From: Mangifera indica
Lineage: Eukaryota > Streptophyta > Magnoliopsida > Sapindales > Anacardiaceae
Reading direction: 5' to 3'
Assembly: GCF_011075055.1 (NCBI RefSeq)
Contig: NC_058153.1
Coordinates: 6,944,001-7,008,000 of the forward strand
DNA length: 64,000 bases
Under the pieces are notes generated by a model. That model searched no databases, was not told the DNA's origin, and saw only the letters and a list, made by a program, of their open reading frames with translations. Positions 34,201-40,697 of the stretch are shown in pieces (positions within the stretch are counted from its first letter, which is position 1; the number at the start of each line of letters is the position of its first letter). Position numbers and translations under genes: made by a program.

Positions 34201-36171
34201 TTTTGATTTATTTAGCTATTTTAGTGAAATTATCGGTCCCTTCAGTATTGTAGCCTGATATGCTTTGTGATGGGCCAGTAAGAAAAGTGTCATTCAGATG
34301 CTGATTCAACATTAACAAACAGTGATCAATTATAAAGAGCAGTGCAATGGTTGGTCTTGGAACATGGGGCTTTAATTAGTTCAATCATTTGTTTGTGCAT
34401 CTTGGCCAGGGTTCCATTATGTATACTGCCTAGCGTTGTTTACTTTAAATTGCAAAAACATCATGCCTAATGGAAATTTAATCTCTTCAAAACTAAAGAC
34501 ATAATATTGCAACTTTTTTCTGAAGGTTTTCCTACAACTTTATTATTTTAGATATAGTTCTAACCATATTAATCTGATGATGTATTATTATGGATTTGTA
34601 AGAATGTATAATAGATGAACTTCAATTTTTTTAGTTTAGCTTCTTCTTTGTGCAGCATTAGCACCACAGAAAAACACCTTTTATGGAACAAGAATCTGCA
34701 TGTTGTTGGATCACAGTGGTTGGAGGACTGCATAGAAAGAGAGCAAAAGTTGGAAGAAGACACTTATAGCTTGAAGCCCAGTGGAATGGAAGATTCATAC
34801 TCTGAATTGTGGTGAGTGCAAATATGTGTAAAATCGATAATTTTTATTGCCATACTTGGTTATATTGATGGATGGTCATGACGTTCATTTTTAGTAATCA
34901 GTTTAGGAAGTGTTATAGTTTAGAAAATATATCTTTTAGATTACTATGTCTCAGCTAGGCTCACTTTGTTCTATTTTTGTCCCTTGCCTTTCACTTATCC
35001 ACCTTTCTCATTTCTGGACTGCTCTACTAAAATATTGTCACAATATCTAGATTCCTAGAAATTATACTTTTATATGTTTACTTGAAAATTCCAAAAATTT
35101 AATGATCAGAATTTATGGCTACTGAGTATCAAGACCCAAAAGCAAAAACTAGAAGAGTTCAGTTGCAGCTTCTAAGCAAGAGAACTAAAAGATGTCAGAT
35201 TTTTTTGCTTGCTTAAGGAACAGATAAACATATTTGGACAATCTTATCAATTAGGCTCCTTGATTTCACCCTCCTGCACTAGCAGTCGTCCCAGTCTGGG
35301 CCACAAAGATGGCAATATTTGTTACGTGTAGGGTAATATTAAGTGATTAACATTCATTTTACACAGTTAAGAATAATGATTTTTTTATTATAATAATATG
35401 TTTTGACAACTATGTCATTGATGTCTCTTTTCTTAAAGCCAACGAGACCTAGTTATGAAAGAAGCCTCTTCTGAATTGGAAACTTTGGAAAGCCAGAATA
35501 TGCCATCTTTGCCTAGTGGAGAAGCAAATCAGAGAGGAAGCAAAACAGAAAGCTCTAGAATACTGTCCTTGCCAAAGACGGATGGCAAAAGAAAAAGAGG
35601 AAGACCTGCTGGTGCGAGCACTAAGAAAGGGAAAATGGTTGTCAACCCAGCTCGAAGAATAAGGGCATGTGTTGGGAAGAGGCCTTCTAAAATATATGAA
35701 AATGAATCAGACAGAAGTGACTCATCTTCTGAAAAAGAAATTGAGGAAGATCATGAAATGAATGAAGAGAATTATGAAAATCATGGATTGGCTGGCACGG
35801 AAACTTTGGAAACCAGAAAGAGTGAAGTTTTAGAAGGTTTAGAACCATCACACGAAGGAAAGACTAGTGAGCAAGAGTTCATGGAAGATGTTAGAGAAGC
35901 TCAAGAGTGTGTCAAAGCTTCGAATGTTGAAACGGGTAGAACTTATTCTGGGGAAGACAGGGAAAAGCCTGAAACACTGGAAGTTATGGTCGATCCGGTT
36001 CAAGCCATGTTACTGGACATGATTCCATGCCTAGGTGTGAAGAGAGCTGAAACTACATCTCATCCAATTGTTGAAGATGAGAAACCATCTGCAGATGGTG
36101 GCATAGGGTCTACTAAGAAAAAGAAAGTTAGCTATAAGGATGTCGCCGGTGAATTGCTCAAGGATTGGTAG
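6697..36171 (+). CDS. LIG4: DNA ligase 4 (ATP-dependent, non-homologous end joining)
   Basis: LIG4 seals double-strand breaks in nuclear non-homologous end joining, acting with XRCC4. Inferred coding exons: 6697-7029, 7537-7628, 8255-8340, 8434-8570, 10189-10263, 10429-10520, 11052-11123, 11704-11783, 11911-11948, 12032-12038, 12178-12333, 14356-14431, 29106-29230, 29369-29403, 29487-29545, 30225-30308, 30680-30775, 30873-30921, 31064-31151, 31252-31455, 32098-32223, 32323-32422, 32525-32630, 32799-32926, 33067-33228, 34656-34811, 35439-36171. They total 3495 nt, 1164 residues plus TAG, with no frame break. All introns are GT-AG. Length and order match plant LIG4 (Arabidopsis is about 1.2 kresidues as I recall it). 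The start is the first in-frame ATG, with A at -3; the open frame upstream has no ATG. Intron 12 is 14.7 kb and full of retrotransposons, yet every exon looks intact. Boundaries rest on frame, splice signals and family similarity, not transcripts; the least certain are the donor of exon 8 and the acceptors of exons 15 and 25 (AAG). Confidence 0.93.
10768..10926. mobile_element. Palindromic MITE in LIG4 intron 6 (CACTA-like ends)
   Basis: About 159 bp form a long imperfect hairpin. The left arm starts ACTACGTGTACCTACTTTAG and the reverse complement of the right arm starts CACTATGTGTACCTACTTTG. Arms continue paired for about 65 bp to the ATTGGGTG / CACCCAAT inner ends, with a short loop. There is no ORF. 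The CACTA start on one side suggests an Spm/CACTA-derived MITE, but no 3-bp target duplication was found. It lies wholly within intron 10521-11051 and away from the splice sites. Confidence 0.7.
12032..12038 (+). other. LIG4: LIG4 exon 10: 7-nt microexon
   Basis: The protein needs Leu-Cys-Tyr between ...DSDRQ (exon 9) and VAFDVLYVG (exon 11). Only TTGTGCT, preceded by gcag and followed by gtatcct, gives TTG TGC T, and exon 11 supplies AT to complete the Tyr codon. Skipping it would remove 7 nt and shift the frame inside the adenylation domain. The upstream intron (11949-12031) is ordinary U2-type; the downstream intron is U12-type. Confidence 0.82.
12039..12177 (+). other. LIG4: U12-type intron 10 of LIG4
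   Basis: The donor is gtatcctcg, matching the first seven positions of the U12 donor consensus GTATCCTTT. A perfect branch-site match to TTCCTTRAY, ttccttaat, lies at 12156-12164 with its branch A 14 nt before the acceptor AG. The intron is 139 nt, phase 1. Such signals recruit the minor spliceosome (U11/U12, U4atac/U6atac). Confidence 0.82.
14860..15246. repeat. G+T-rich, strand-asymmetric tract
   Basis: The + strand is strikingly rich in G and T (TTGGG, GGGTTG, GTGGG) and poor in C; the complement is a C/A-rich Pro/Thr-coding-like stretch. It resembles the C/A-rich spacer seen in the gag of the sense gypsy element at 25900-26400, read antisense. It probably belongs to the antisense gypsy fragment that follows. 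Confidence 0.4.
15250..15480 (-). pseudogene. Antisense Ty3/gypsy pol fragment (pre-RT segment)
   Basis: On the - strand the frame reads [20 protein letters not shown], then [20 protein letters not shown]. This fits the spacer between protease and reverse transcriptase in Ty3/gypsy polyproteins, where a ..LF.EP..LPP.R..DH.I.L..G..P pattern is usual. It covers only about 75 residues and no RT follows, so it is a stranded fragment. Its orientation is opposite to LIG4 and to the other elements in the intron. Confidence 0.55.
15660..15860 (+). repeat. Imperfect tandem repeat, part of an old Copia LTR
   Basis: Two to three diverged copies of a unit of about 70-80 bp contain ATGATTAGAGTATATTT, GGAGATTTGGTAG and GTCTGTATATTCTTGA. 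They precede the presumed LTR end and primer-binding region of the old Copia (about 16000), which fits subterminal repeats inside an LTR. The frames read through them are too repetitive to be a real gene. Confidence 0.5.
15861..18736 (+). pseudogene. Old Copia element, 5' part (LTR end, gag, protease remnant, integrase)
   Basis: After an LTR-like end, tcatggtagtagaacc (about 15992-16007) resembles a decayed tRNA-Met primer-binding site. A gag frame at about 16190-16860 ([20 protein letters not shown] and on) is clearly related to the gag of the young Copia nested downstream, but is broken by TGA at 16674-16676 and frame changes. Integrase pieces follow: a zinc-binding region with [15 protein letters not shown] (about 17710) and the catalytic region NDIWGP ... 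[12 protein letters not shown] (about 17805-18030). Multiple stops make it inactive. It is split at 18736 by the young element and resumes at 23782. Confidence 0.8.
18726..18736 (+). repeat. Target-side copy 1 of an 11-bp direct repeat
   Basis: actataggttt directly precedes the 5' LTR of the young Copia and recurs at 23771-23781, four bases past the 3' LTR. Joining the old Copia at one copy restores continuous flanking sequence, so this is a duplication of the insertion site. Copia integrases normally give 5 bp. Confidence 0.75.
18737..18996 (+). repeat. 5' LTR of the young Copia
   Basis: The 260-bp LTR starts TGTTGGAGAATC and ends TTGCTCA. A ttaaataggacattg segment (about 18914) is a candidate promoter TATA region. 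It differs from the 3' LTR only by one extra T near its end. Confidence 0.93.
18997..19009 (+). other. Primer-binding site of the young Copia
   Basis: tggtatcagagcc immediately follows the LTR and complements the 3' end of plant initiator tRNA-Met (which ends ...ACCA), the usual Copia primer. Confidence 0.9.
19103..23500 (+). CDS. Copia Gag-Pol polyprotein (intact)
   Basis: The 1465-residue frame starts at the first ATG after the primer-binding site (MSEGYSENQ); the open frame extends 14 codons upstream but begins with TTG. Domains in order: UBN2-type gag (about 45-240); a CCHC knuckle [15 protein letters not shown], where the usual Gly before His is Arg; aspartic protease with [11 protein letters not shown]; integrase zinc-binding region with HHYRLGHP...[10 protein letters not shown]; integrase core with [17 protein letters not shown] and an NGVAERKNK glutamate; reverse transcriptase with [22 protein letters not shown] and YVDDIIVTG; RNase H with [20 protein letters not shown] and [11 protein letters not shown]; and a terminal ADVFTKGL. 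No stop or frameshift is seen. It encodes the proteins for packaging, reverse transcription and integration of the element. Confidence 0.95.
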   Translation: MSEGYSENQPTVTEANKVEMLVESKGELQNIQPSYRLNGQNYLQWSQVVKTFLKGKGKLSHLMGTGPAAEDTTFAKWDEEDSMIMSWLWNSMTPEVSRTCMFLTTAREVWETVHQTYSKIQDAAVIYEIRTKINTTKQGNLSVTEYYSTMKGFWLELDYYQNFKMKCGEDAAMLQKFVERERIFEFLTGLNIDFDQVRVQILGKEVLPSLEGVFSIIRAEESRRGVMLDNSVNEGSAMNSTKDGHKVETNRNERQSNREGVWCTYCKKTRHTKDTCWKLHGKPSNVGGKGGNRGGQPRGQAHMTNAEDVPNEKPNQDGLETLKEEIEKLKSMLNSVGNPGSSCSLAQTGKFSNSFALSASFPVQNSTWIIDSGATDHMVFSHQFFTSYKPYPSNKKIKIADGTFITVAGQGTIPLSSKIVLKNVLHVPKLAVNLLSIKQTTCDLNCQVIFYPTHCILQDRVSGEMIGLAKERNGLYILDAKEGSNYSLSKSYLSTYSTNKEDIWLHHYRLGHPPFSLLKTMFPLLFKNIEVSSLHCDVCELVKHKRASYPLSNTRSMSPFSLIHSDIWGPARILNITGARWFVSFIDDCTRVTWVYLMKNKSEVSEIFPNFFQMIKNQFGVRIKNLRSDNARDYFNQNLSFFLQKEGIVHYSSCINTPQQNGVAERKNKHLLEITRALLFQNNVPKFYWGEAVLTAAHLINRMPSKVLSFKSPMSVFHEHYPNSQIASKLTPRVFGCVVFVHIHDTNRGKLDPRALKCIFVGYSSTKKGYKCYHPASHKFFISMDVTFVEKQPFYSSSHLQGENVSEIKESELFFPDLQSTVQPTIQPLPTILEQPLDQNEPALESSLDQPHDQPTDSSKSTPNIPLVAEKPILVYSRRSEPVSTQLQVQDSTPEPGMQIQLPSPLIDDLDVPIAVRKGVRNCTQHPISHFVSLDRISHKHRCFLTKLDTIPIPQTINEALRDKNWKLAMNEEMSALNKNCTWEIVDHPKDKKLVGCKWVYTIKFNADGSLERYKARLVAKGYTQTHGVDYQETFAPVAKMNTIRILLSLAANFNWCLQQFDVKNAFLHGDLEEEVYMEPPPGFEKYFKNNQVCRLRKALYGLKQSPRAWFGKFTNVMLLIGFKQSQGDHTLFFKHSTAGKLTVLIVYVDDIIVTGDDDEEIQRLKARLAKEFEIKELGKLKYFLGIEVARSKEGIFVCQQKYILDLLRETGMMGCKPIDTPIEQNHRLSEAKDDEAVDRGRYQKLVGKLIYLSHTRPDIAYAVSMVSQFMHDPKNVHLQAVYRVIRYLKATLGRGIMFRKGIEMTIEAYTDADYAGSLTDRRSTTGYCTLIGGNLVTWRSKKQSVVSRSSAESELRAMAQGICELLWIKKILEDLQVKWHGPMKLYCDNKSAISIAHNPVQHDRTKHVEVDRHFIKEKIESGLICTPYVPTNGQMADVFTKGLGSSTFRNITNKLGMENIYSPA
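23499..23507 (+). other. Polypurine tract of the young Copia
   Basis: gagggggag lies directly before the 3' LTR and overlaps the TGA stop (23498-23500) of the polyprotein. It is the expected primer for plus-strand synthesis. Confidence 0.85.
23508..23766 (+). repeat. 3' LTR of the young Copia
   Basis: 259 bp, identical to the 5' LTR except for one fewer T in the terminal poly-T. It ends in CTCA and is followed by TGGT and then the second copy of the target repeat. Confidence 0.93.
23767..23781 (+). other. Abnormal 3' junction: TGGT plus copy 2 of the 11-bp repeat
   Basis: After the LTR's CA come tggt (23767-23770), identical to the first four bases of the primer-binding site, and then actataggttt (23771-23781), identical to 18726-18736. 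The four bases equal the complement of the tRNA ACCA tail, as if part of the copied primer was kept at the cDNA end. Confidence 0.75.
23782..24330 (+). pseudogene. Old Copia element, 3' part (connection region and start of reverse transcriptase)
   Basis: The frame resumes after the young element with [20 protein letters not shown], then [15 protein letters not shown] and [12 protein letters not shown], i.e. the entry into Copia reverse transcriptase. It carries several in-frame stops. It ends abruptly at about 24330 where a Ty3/gypsy LTR begins; the rest of RT, RNase H and the 3' LTR of this element are not found in the window. Confidence 0.8.
24331..24940 (+). repeat. 5' LTR of a Ty3/gypsy element
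   Basis: About 610 bp begin tgagtgtgatggagacc or 4 bp later at tgtgatgg, right where the old Copia is interrupted, and end in gtatgtatca. A primer-binding-like ttggtatcagagtc follows at 24944. It has no coding potential. No matching 3' LTR is present, because the element is truncated downstream. Confidence 0.6.
24941..28310 (+). pseudogene. Ty3/gypsy Gag-Pol remnant
   Basis: The primer-binding-like site at 24944 is followed by gag at about 25400-25864 ([10 protein letters not shown] ... [14 protein letters not shown]). A C/A-rich spacer (25870-26420) and a zinc knuckle with CFKCGEKF...HQCK (about 26510) come next. A protease has [12 protein letters not shown] (about 26740), the usual DSGAT being DSVVT. 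Reverse transcriptase (27438-27926) has [29 protein letters not shown] and FFDDILIYS. The start of RNase H has [10 protein letters not shown] (about 28165). Many stops and frame changes are present. It breaks off in RNase H near 28310 with no integrase or 3' LTR. Same orientation as LIG4. Confidence 0.82.
28311..29105. other. Unassigned right end of LIG4 intron 12
   Basis: No coding similarity was recognised. An open stretch on the - strand (28234-28727) overlaps the gypsy end and reads as low-similarity sequence. The part 28318-28700 may be another LTR in antisense; the last 300 bp before the acceptor look like ordinary T-rich intron sequence. Confidence 0.35.
29487..31151 (+). other. LIG4: LIG4 exons 15-19: OB-fold region
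   Basis: The exons encode [20 protein letters not shown], then [20 protein letters not shown] (exon 16), a [14 protein letters not shown] segment (exon 17), [16 protein letters not shown] (exon 18) and [20 protein letters not shown] (exon 19). RFPR...RYDKPWHE is the strongly conserved end of the ligase OB-fold. Exons are short (49-96 nt) and introns compact, in contrast with intron 12. No repeats are visible in these introns. Confidence 0.9.
31456..32097 (+). other. LIG4: U12-type intron 20 of LIG4
   Basis: The donor gtatccttt is a perfect match to the U12 consensus. The branch-site candidate tccttgac (32082-32089) has its A 9 nt before the acceptor (gtaaag). The intron is phase 1 and splits a Tyr codon (T then AC), like intron 10. 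It is 642 nt and contains a (CA)n/(TA)n microsatellite. Confidence 0.85.
31777..31804 (+). repeat. (CA)10 followed by (TA)n microsatellite
   Basis: Ten CA units run to 31796, then three to four TA units, inside U12 intron 20 of LIG4. It is likely length-polymorphic. Confidence 0.95.
32228..32240 (+). repeat. Short CT repeat beside a LIG4 donor
   Basis: A pure ctctctctctctc run starts four bases after the donor GT of intron 21 (32224-32225). Length change here could affect the weak gtgact donor. Confidence 0.8.
33358..33461 (+). repeat. 52-bp tandem duplication in LIG4 intron 25
   Basis: Units 33358-33409 and 33410-33461 are equal in length and differ at three positions (one A/G; TT/CC). Each begins gattgagtggtttgag and ends gtcagggatttaatt. 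It is noncoding and lies 130 bp downstream of the exon 25 donor. Confidence 0.92.
35439..36171 (+). other. LIG4: LIG4 exon 27: charged C-terminal tail
   Basis: The last exon encodes about 244 residues with no known fold. It has Ser/Glu/Lys-rich low-complexity sequence, a basic [17 protein letters not shown] stretch resembling an AT-hook and nuclear-localisation signal, acidic patches ([17 protein letters not shown]), and a segment [16 protein letters not shown] near the end. The terminus [18 protein letters not shown] is nearly identical to the Arabidopsis LIG4 end as I remember it. That suggests a conserved short motif after a fast-evolving linker. Its function is unknown to me. Confidence 0.85.
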
Positions 36172-36549
36172 AACGCTAGCTGGGTTGCTTATGCTAGTTT
36201 TGTTTATATTTTGCAGTTGCTCTTGTGAAGGTTGAGACATTTTGTAAACTTTATTTGAAAAAATAGGTTCTCACAGTTATTGGTAAAGGGGTTTTTGAAG
36301 AATGACCTGCATAACATACGCTGTTAGAGCATGGAAGACTCTGATATTTTAAATCTCTGTATAATTTGTGTAGACTTAATTCATATATGTGACAAAAGCA
36401 ACCATGGAATTTATAAATTTGACATGTTGATCACATCACATGTATGATGATACGGTGGAAACTGTAGTTTAGAAGAAATATTTGTGTTATAGAAAGACTG
36501 ATTTTGGCAGTGTTTCCTGGTACAAAAGACAAAGAAGCCATGTTAATTT
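36172..36549. other. Shared 3' region between convergent LIG4 and PRCC genes
   Basis: The 378 bp hold both 3' UTRs. No canonical AATAAA is obvious on the LIG4 side, but near-matches occur in AT-rich sequence around 36255-36420. Overlapping 3' ends of the two transcripts are likely. Confidence 0.6.
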
Positions 36550-39508
36550 TCACCATCCATATTTTCCTTGTGTTTGAGCTTTAGTCAGTAAGCCCCTTGC
36601 TCGGCGCTCAGCTAGTTCCATCTCTTTCTGCTTCATATCAAAATACAAAGAACTAATTTGATGTTTCCTCTTATGAAGCTTTGTAGGCTTCCCCTTTGTT
36701 GAAACAGCCTGCACGCATCAAATTTTCAAAGTAGTACATAAACGCAGATTTAGCGCTTTACCAACTAAAAAAAGAAAAAAAACTCCACAAATCAACTTTG
36801 TAAAATGATGATTCATTTCCAAGTGACACGTAAACTATCGGACACTTGAACTAGTGAATGTTTTATCTATCTATTTCCATTTTTATTTTTAAAACGGTGA
36901 TACCAACTTGAATTCAATGTTTCAGTGCAAAATATCCAACCATGAGCCCATTCAGTTTCATTAGTTAGAATCATCCGTTTTTCTCACAATATCCAAGTCA
37001 TATTATAATAGTCAAATGTTAAAGCTCAAACTTGACTAGAAAATTTTTTTTTATTTTGGATTCGATTAAATTGACTCAAACTCGAATGTTTGGATCAGCT
37101 TAAACTCAATTCATTTTATGAAAATGAATCCAATCTTTATTTTAGCTTGAACTCAAGTCATTTAATCCAATCTTGAATTCGAGCTTGAGCAGCTCAAAAT
37201 GAATCTAACCCTATTTTTCCTACTTCAATTCAAAGACCTAACGGGAAAAAGTCCTATCACAAGTAGTGACAGTTGATTTTAGTTATGTAACATATTTTCT
37301 TCTAAGTTTACAACATTAGCAATCAGCTTAACTTTATCTACATGTAAGAAGCTCCAATTAGCTCTATCATAGACCAAAACTATTGTCATCCATTGAGTTT
37401 ATTCAGGAATGCAATATAATGGTGGACACAAAAGATAAATATTGGCTTCAAAAAGTCAAACAATAATAAAGTAATTATCTGATCCATAACCAAAATTGAC
37501 CAACTTCCACGACCCATTCTTTTCACACGTTCTTGAAACATCTTTGGCAGTAGTTCTTTTGTTATCGGATATGCTAGGCCTATATTTTATTTGACCTATT
37601 GGCACTATGTTTCTAAGCTTCATCAATAAAAGAGTATTTCAACTTCATGTGCGCTTTGTGCATTAATAAATTTATTGTTTTAGAAAAGAAAAACATTTCA
37701 ACTTTATGTGTGCTTTGCACCCTAAGAATATTAGTTGTTTTCAAAAAAGAAAGCAGATGCAACATTTACATATAAATTTTTTGAAAGCTTGGTAATGAAG
37801 TCAACAATTTCCCATGATAAAGTTTCAGAACCATAATACATGAACTGAGCACAGATAGGTGTATTGGGAGTTGAGTCTCTAACCTCTTGAATGAAACCAA
37901 AGGCCTTAACTACTCATCCCAACCCTTGGGATTAAGAATGAACGCTAATCAACATAACCAAGTTCTCATGTTAAATGGGAAACCCAACATTATTGAGTCC
38001 CATACAACCACCGACAGTTGACTATTTTTCACCCAAATCTAAACAATGACTAATTTATTTCTCCGATACCAATGATGAACAAGCTCTCAATTACATGTTT
38101 TTGCACTCTCCATCTACTTCATTAGATGAATCAAGACAATAATAATTTGCCATTCTAGTCTACCAATAGTAGTTTCTTTGAAATCAAATCATCCATTTCC
38201 ATTGTTTTCATTTCTCATTACACGATTCCTATTGAAAAATTTAATAGCCTAACATTCAAAAACTTGAAAATCTTTTGCACACGAATAGATCTAACGAGAG
38301 TAGAGTATGCCATTGACCTAAATTCAAGAAAATATTTTCCTGCTAAAAATTTCAACAAACTCAAACCCTTCCCATTGAAATTAGTTAAATTGAAGAGTAA
38401 TAGCATTTGTTCACACCAACAAAGACAAACAAATATAATAAGAAACAACAATCAACAGGAAATGATTTAACTGCACGACTAAGCATAAAACAAGGGACAT
38501 CATGGAGATTACCTGATAAGAAGGTCCAAATGCTTTTCCAGTCAACTTGACCTGGTCCTCACGTGGCCGATCCTTCATTAACTCATCTTGTTTTACCTCC
38601 ACTACTTCAGTTGGAATCTCATTCTTACCTTTCTTCCTTGACACTCTAAAACCAGCGATCTCCTGCCCCGACTCAAATTGCCAATAATCTCCATAGTCAT
38701 TATAATTCCCATAATTCACATAGCTTGAACCATCAGCACTATGCACATATGGGTCAACACCCGATTCATAACCAACATAGTTCTCGTAATTCCCTACATT
38801 CTTATCACTATCTACTCCAGGGCTCGCATAATTTTCTTCATTTTGATAATGATTTGCATAATCTACAACATTTTGATCACTACCAACTTCATGACTCGCA
38901 TAATTTTCTGTATTGTGATATTGAACTGCATAATCTATAGCTTGTTGATCACTACCCATTTCATAACTCGATTCGTTCTTGGCATCAAAACCACTTGAGC
39001 TCGATGCAGGAGCCTCTGTTTCGACAATGGATCTTCGTCCAGAACCCTGATTAGAATGAAAAACCCCCAATGTCGCGGAGCTCTTGGGAGCCGGAATGCT
39101 CGACAAAAACGATTTCACTGAACAATCTTGATTCAAGTGTTGGGATTCTTTCCGCTTCTTTCGTTGTTTTCCCTCTTCTTCATCTTCGTCGTCTTCATCG
39201 AAGTTGTTGGATTTAATCACGGGGATGATTCGGACAACCCTTTTGGTGAATTTTTCAGGCGGTTGTGGGTTTTGAGATTTGGGTAGAGGAAGTGAAGAGA
39301 AAATGGATGAATTATTGGAATTAGAAGTGGGTTTAGGTTGAATTGGGATTTTAGTGATAGGGTTTATCTGAGGTTGGGGGGGAGAAGAGAAGAGAGAGGA
39401 AGTTTTAGGTTTTGGAAGAGCAGTTATAAAAGAGGAGGTGCTTTGTTGTTGTTGTGGTTGTTCTTCTTCGCCATCTGAGGAGGCGTAGTTGGCTAACAAA
39501 GAATCCAT
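36550..39508 (-). CDS. PRCC: PRCC-family proline-rich nuclear protein
   Basis: Two exons, 39508-38513 and 36708-36550, join in phase 0 at GPSYQ|AVSTKG to give 384 residues. The donor is GTAATC and the acceptor GCGTGCAG. The start MDSLLANYASSDGEEE with A at -3 and G at +4 is typical of the family. Landmarks are a Pro/Ser/Gln-rich N-terminal third (to about 95), an acidic DEDDEDEEEG then basic KQRKKRK (a likely nuclear signal, about 104-120), an Asn/Tyr/Asp-rich middle with two tandem 24-residue repeats (185-232), and the conserved C-terminus KHQISSLYFDMKQKEMELAE ... TQGKYGW in exon 2. Human PRCC is nuclear, linked to splicing and to MAD2B; the plant role is unclear to me. The open frame runs 33 codons past the donor, but those residues do not fit the family. 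Confidence 0.9.
36985..37215. repeat. AGCTTGAACTC-rich repeat in the PRCC intron
   Basis: The sequence contains AAGCTCAAACTTGACT, AGCTTGAACTCAAGTC and GAATTCGAGCTTGAGC in alternating orientation, like the ends of the TIR element at 3145-4090. It appears to be a shorter relative or a deleted copy. Confidence 0.45.
37480..37780 (-). pseudogene. Antisense Copia RNase H tail fragment in the PRCC intron (sense to PRCC)
   Basis: On the - strand a frame reads AYPITKELLPKMFQERVKRM, similar to the end of many Copia polyproteins (DPLTKGLPPKVFxEHVxxMG). Just upstream, two tandem diverged copies of about 70-75 bp encode an H.HMKLKYSFI-like segment resembling KHIEVKYHFI. Stops interrupt it. The fragment is short and old. 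Confidence 0.45.
37781..38512. other. Rest of the PRCC intron
   Basis: No coding similarity or clear repeat boundary was recognised. The open reading frames here are short and probably chance. It may include more of the antisense Copia relic. Confidence 0.35.
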
Positions 39509-40320
39509 TGTTGTAAGAAAGAAGAAAGAAAGAACAGGAAAGGCAAAGTTAAATTTTATGAATATTAAAAAATAATGAAATTAACAAATAACTAATTTTT
39601 TTGGCACGCAACGTTTTTCTAAAAACATTTTTCTACCCCTAAAGAAACTTCCCCACCCAAAATTGATGATATATTATCATATTTGTATACAAGTTTATAT
39701 CAATTATTCGTATATATAATATTATTCTTTTTATTTTCATTATCAAAGTTTTATTTCGGGTGAGAGTGTTATTTATGCCATTTAAGAGTGAAAAGAAGTT
39801 TTGGGTAGTAAAATTTACTTTAATCTTAATTAAATTAACCATTTTCATAATTATAAGATTTTAGCTAATTCATTAGGAATTATATGGGTATACTTATTAG
39901 AATATGGTTTGATAATTTTACTACTATATATACAAGAGATTTTGTAGCAAATACAATTATATTCAACAATATTCTTCAGGAACTATATAAATATTGTCAT
40001 TAGAATATGAATTGATAATTTTACTGCTATATGAAAAAGAGATTTTGTGGCAAGTATAAACCATATTCAGTCTGTAAATAAGAGAAAGACAAAGAAATTT
40101 CCGAAAATAAAAAATCACTATTATTCAAATTAAAACTTCTTTTAAATGAGATTAGGGTTTGTATAAAATGTTAAATGGTTGTATTTAGAGTCTGATTGTG
40201 ATTTTTAAATGTTTATTGTTTAAAATTTTGTTTTACATTTGAGATATGGATTTCGAAGTTTTAGTTGATGAATATTGTGTTTTTTGTAGGTAAATTAATT
40301 TAAGAGATAATAATACTTGT
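39509..40320. other. AT-rich region upstream of PRCC
   Basis: The first few hundred bases should hold the PRCC 5' leader and promoter (reading leftward). A near-duplicated segment (tagaatatggtttgataattttacta... at 39899 and tagaatatgaattgataattttactg... at 40002) of about 60 bp is visible. Nothing else is assigned. Confidence 0.4.
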
Positions 40321-40344
40321 AGGTATTAAGCTATCACATTTTTT

Positions 40345-40697
40345 ATATTGAAGGGATCAAATTTTATTTTTCTCTATAGAAGGGACTGAATTTAAGATTT
40401 TTTTATTAAAGAGACAAAACTTTCATATTTCGTTATTGAAGGACTAAATTTTCACTATTTCCTATTGAATATGCCAAATTAATCACCTTGATTCTAAAAT
40501 AAAATAAAATAAATAATTCTAATTGTGTTTGTCTAGTACTTTTAATAGGAAATATTGAAAGTTTTGTTTCTTTAAAAAAAAAAATTAAAAGTTTAGTTCG
40601 TTTAATAGGAGAACCAAATAGTCCAATCCCTTTAATTGAAAAATATGAGAGTTCAATTTTTCTAATAGAAAGAATAAAGTTTGATTTTTTTAATTAT
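40345..40697. repeat. Fold-back element made of short tandem units
   Basis: The left arm (40345-40470) has about four 30-bp units of the type ATTGAAGGGACTAAATTTT. The right arm (about 40540-40697) has the same units in reverse complement (for example AATCCCTTTAATTGAAAAAT). Arms are diverged but alignable, with a 70-bp spacer. No ORF is present. This fits a fold-back or MITE-type repeat. Confidence 0.55.

Larger units (their letters stand above)
31252..34811 (+). other. LIG4: LIG4 exons 20-26: BRCT-XIR-BRCT module
   Basis: The first BRCT runs about residues 645-736: IFSNMVFYFVNVPP, then [28 protein letters not shown] and SWVLDCC. The XRCC4-interacting region is in exon 23, with [19 protein letters not shown] (residues 752-770), matching the DEFSDS core known from plant and animal LIG4. 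The second BRCT (about 775-920) has GCCIYFYSL, a [18 protein letters not shown] segment and [19 protein letters not shown]. The intron between exons 20 and 21 is U12-type. Intron 25 (33229-34655) contains a 52-bp tandem duplication. Confidence 0.9.

Noticed and set aside
38411..38512. C-terminal 33 residues of the open PRCC exon 1 frame
   Set aside because: They are hydrophobic, unlike the family, and follow a GTAATC donor. The conserved C-terminus is encoded by 36708-36550.
38725..38998. Plus-strand ORFs opposite PRCC exon 1
   Set aside because: They are His/Asn- or Ile-rich shadows of the repetitive PRCC coding sequence with no independent support.
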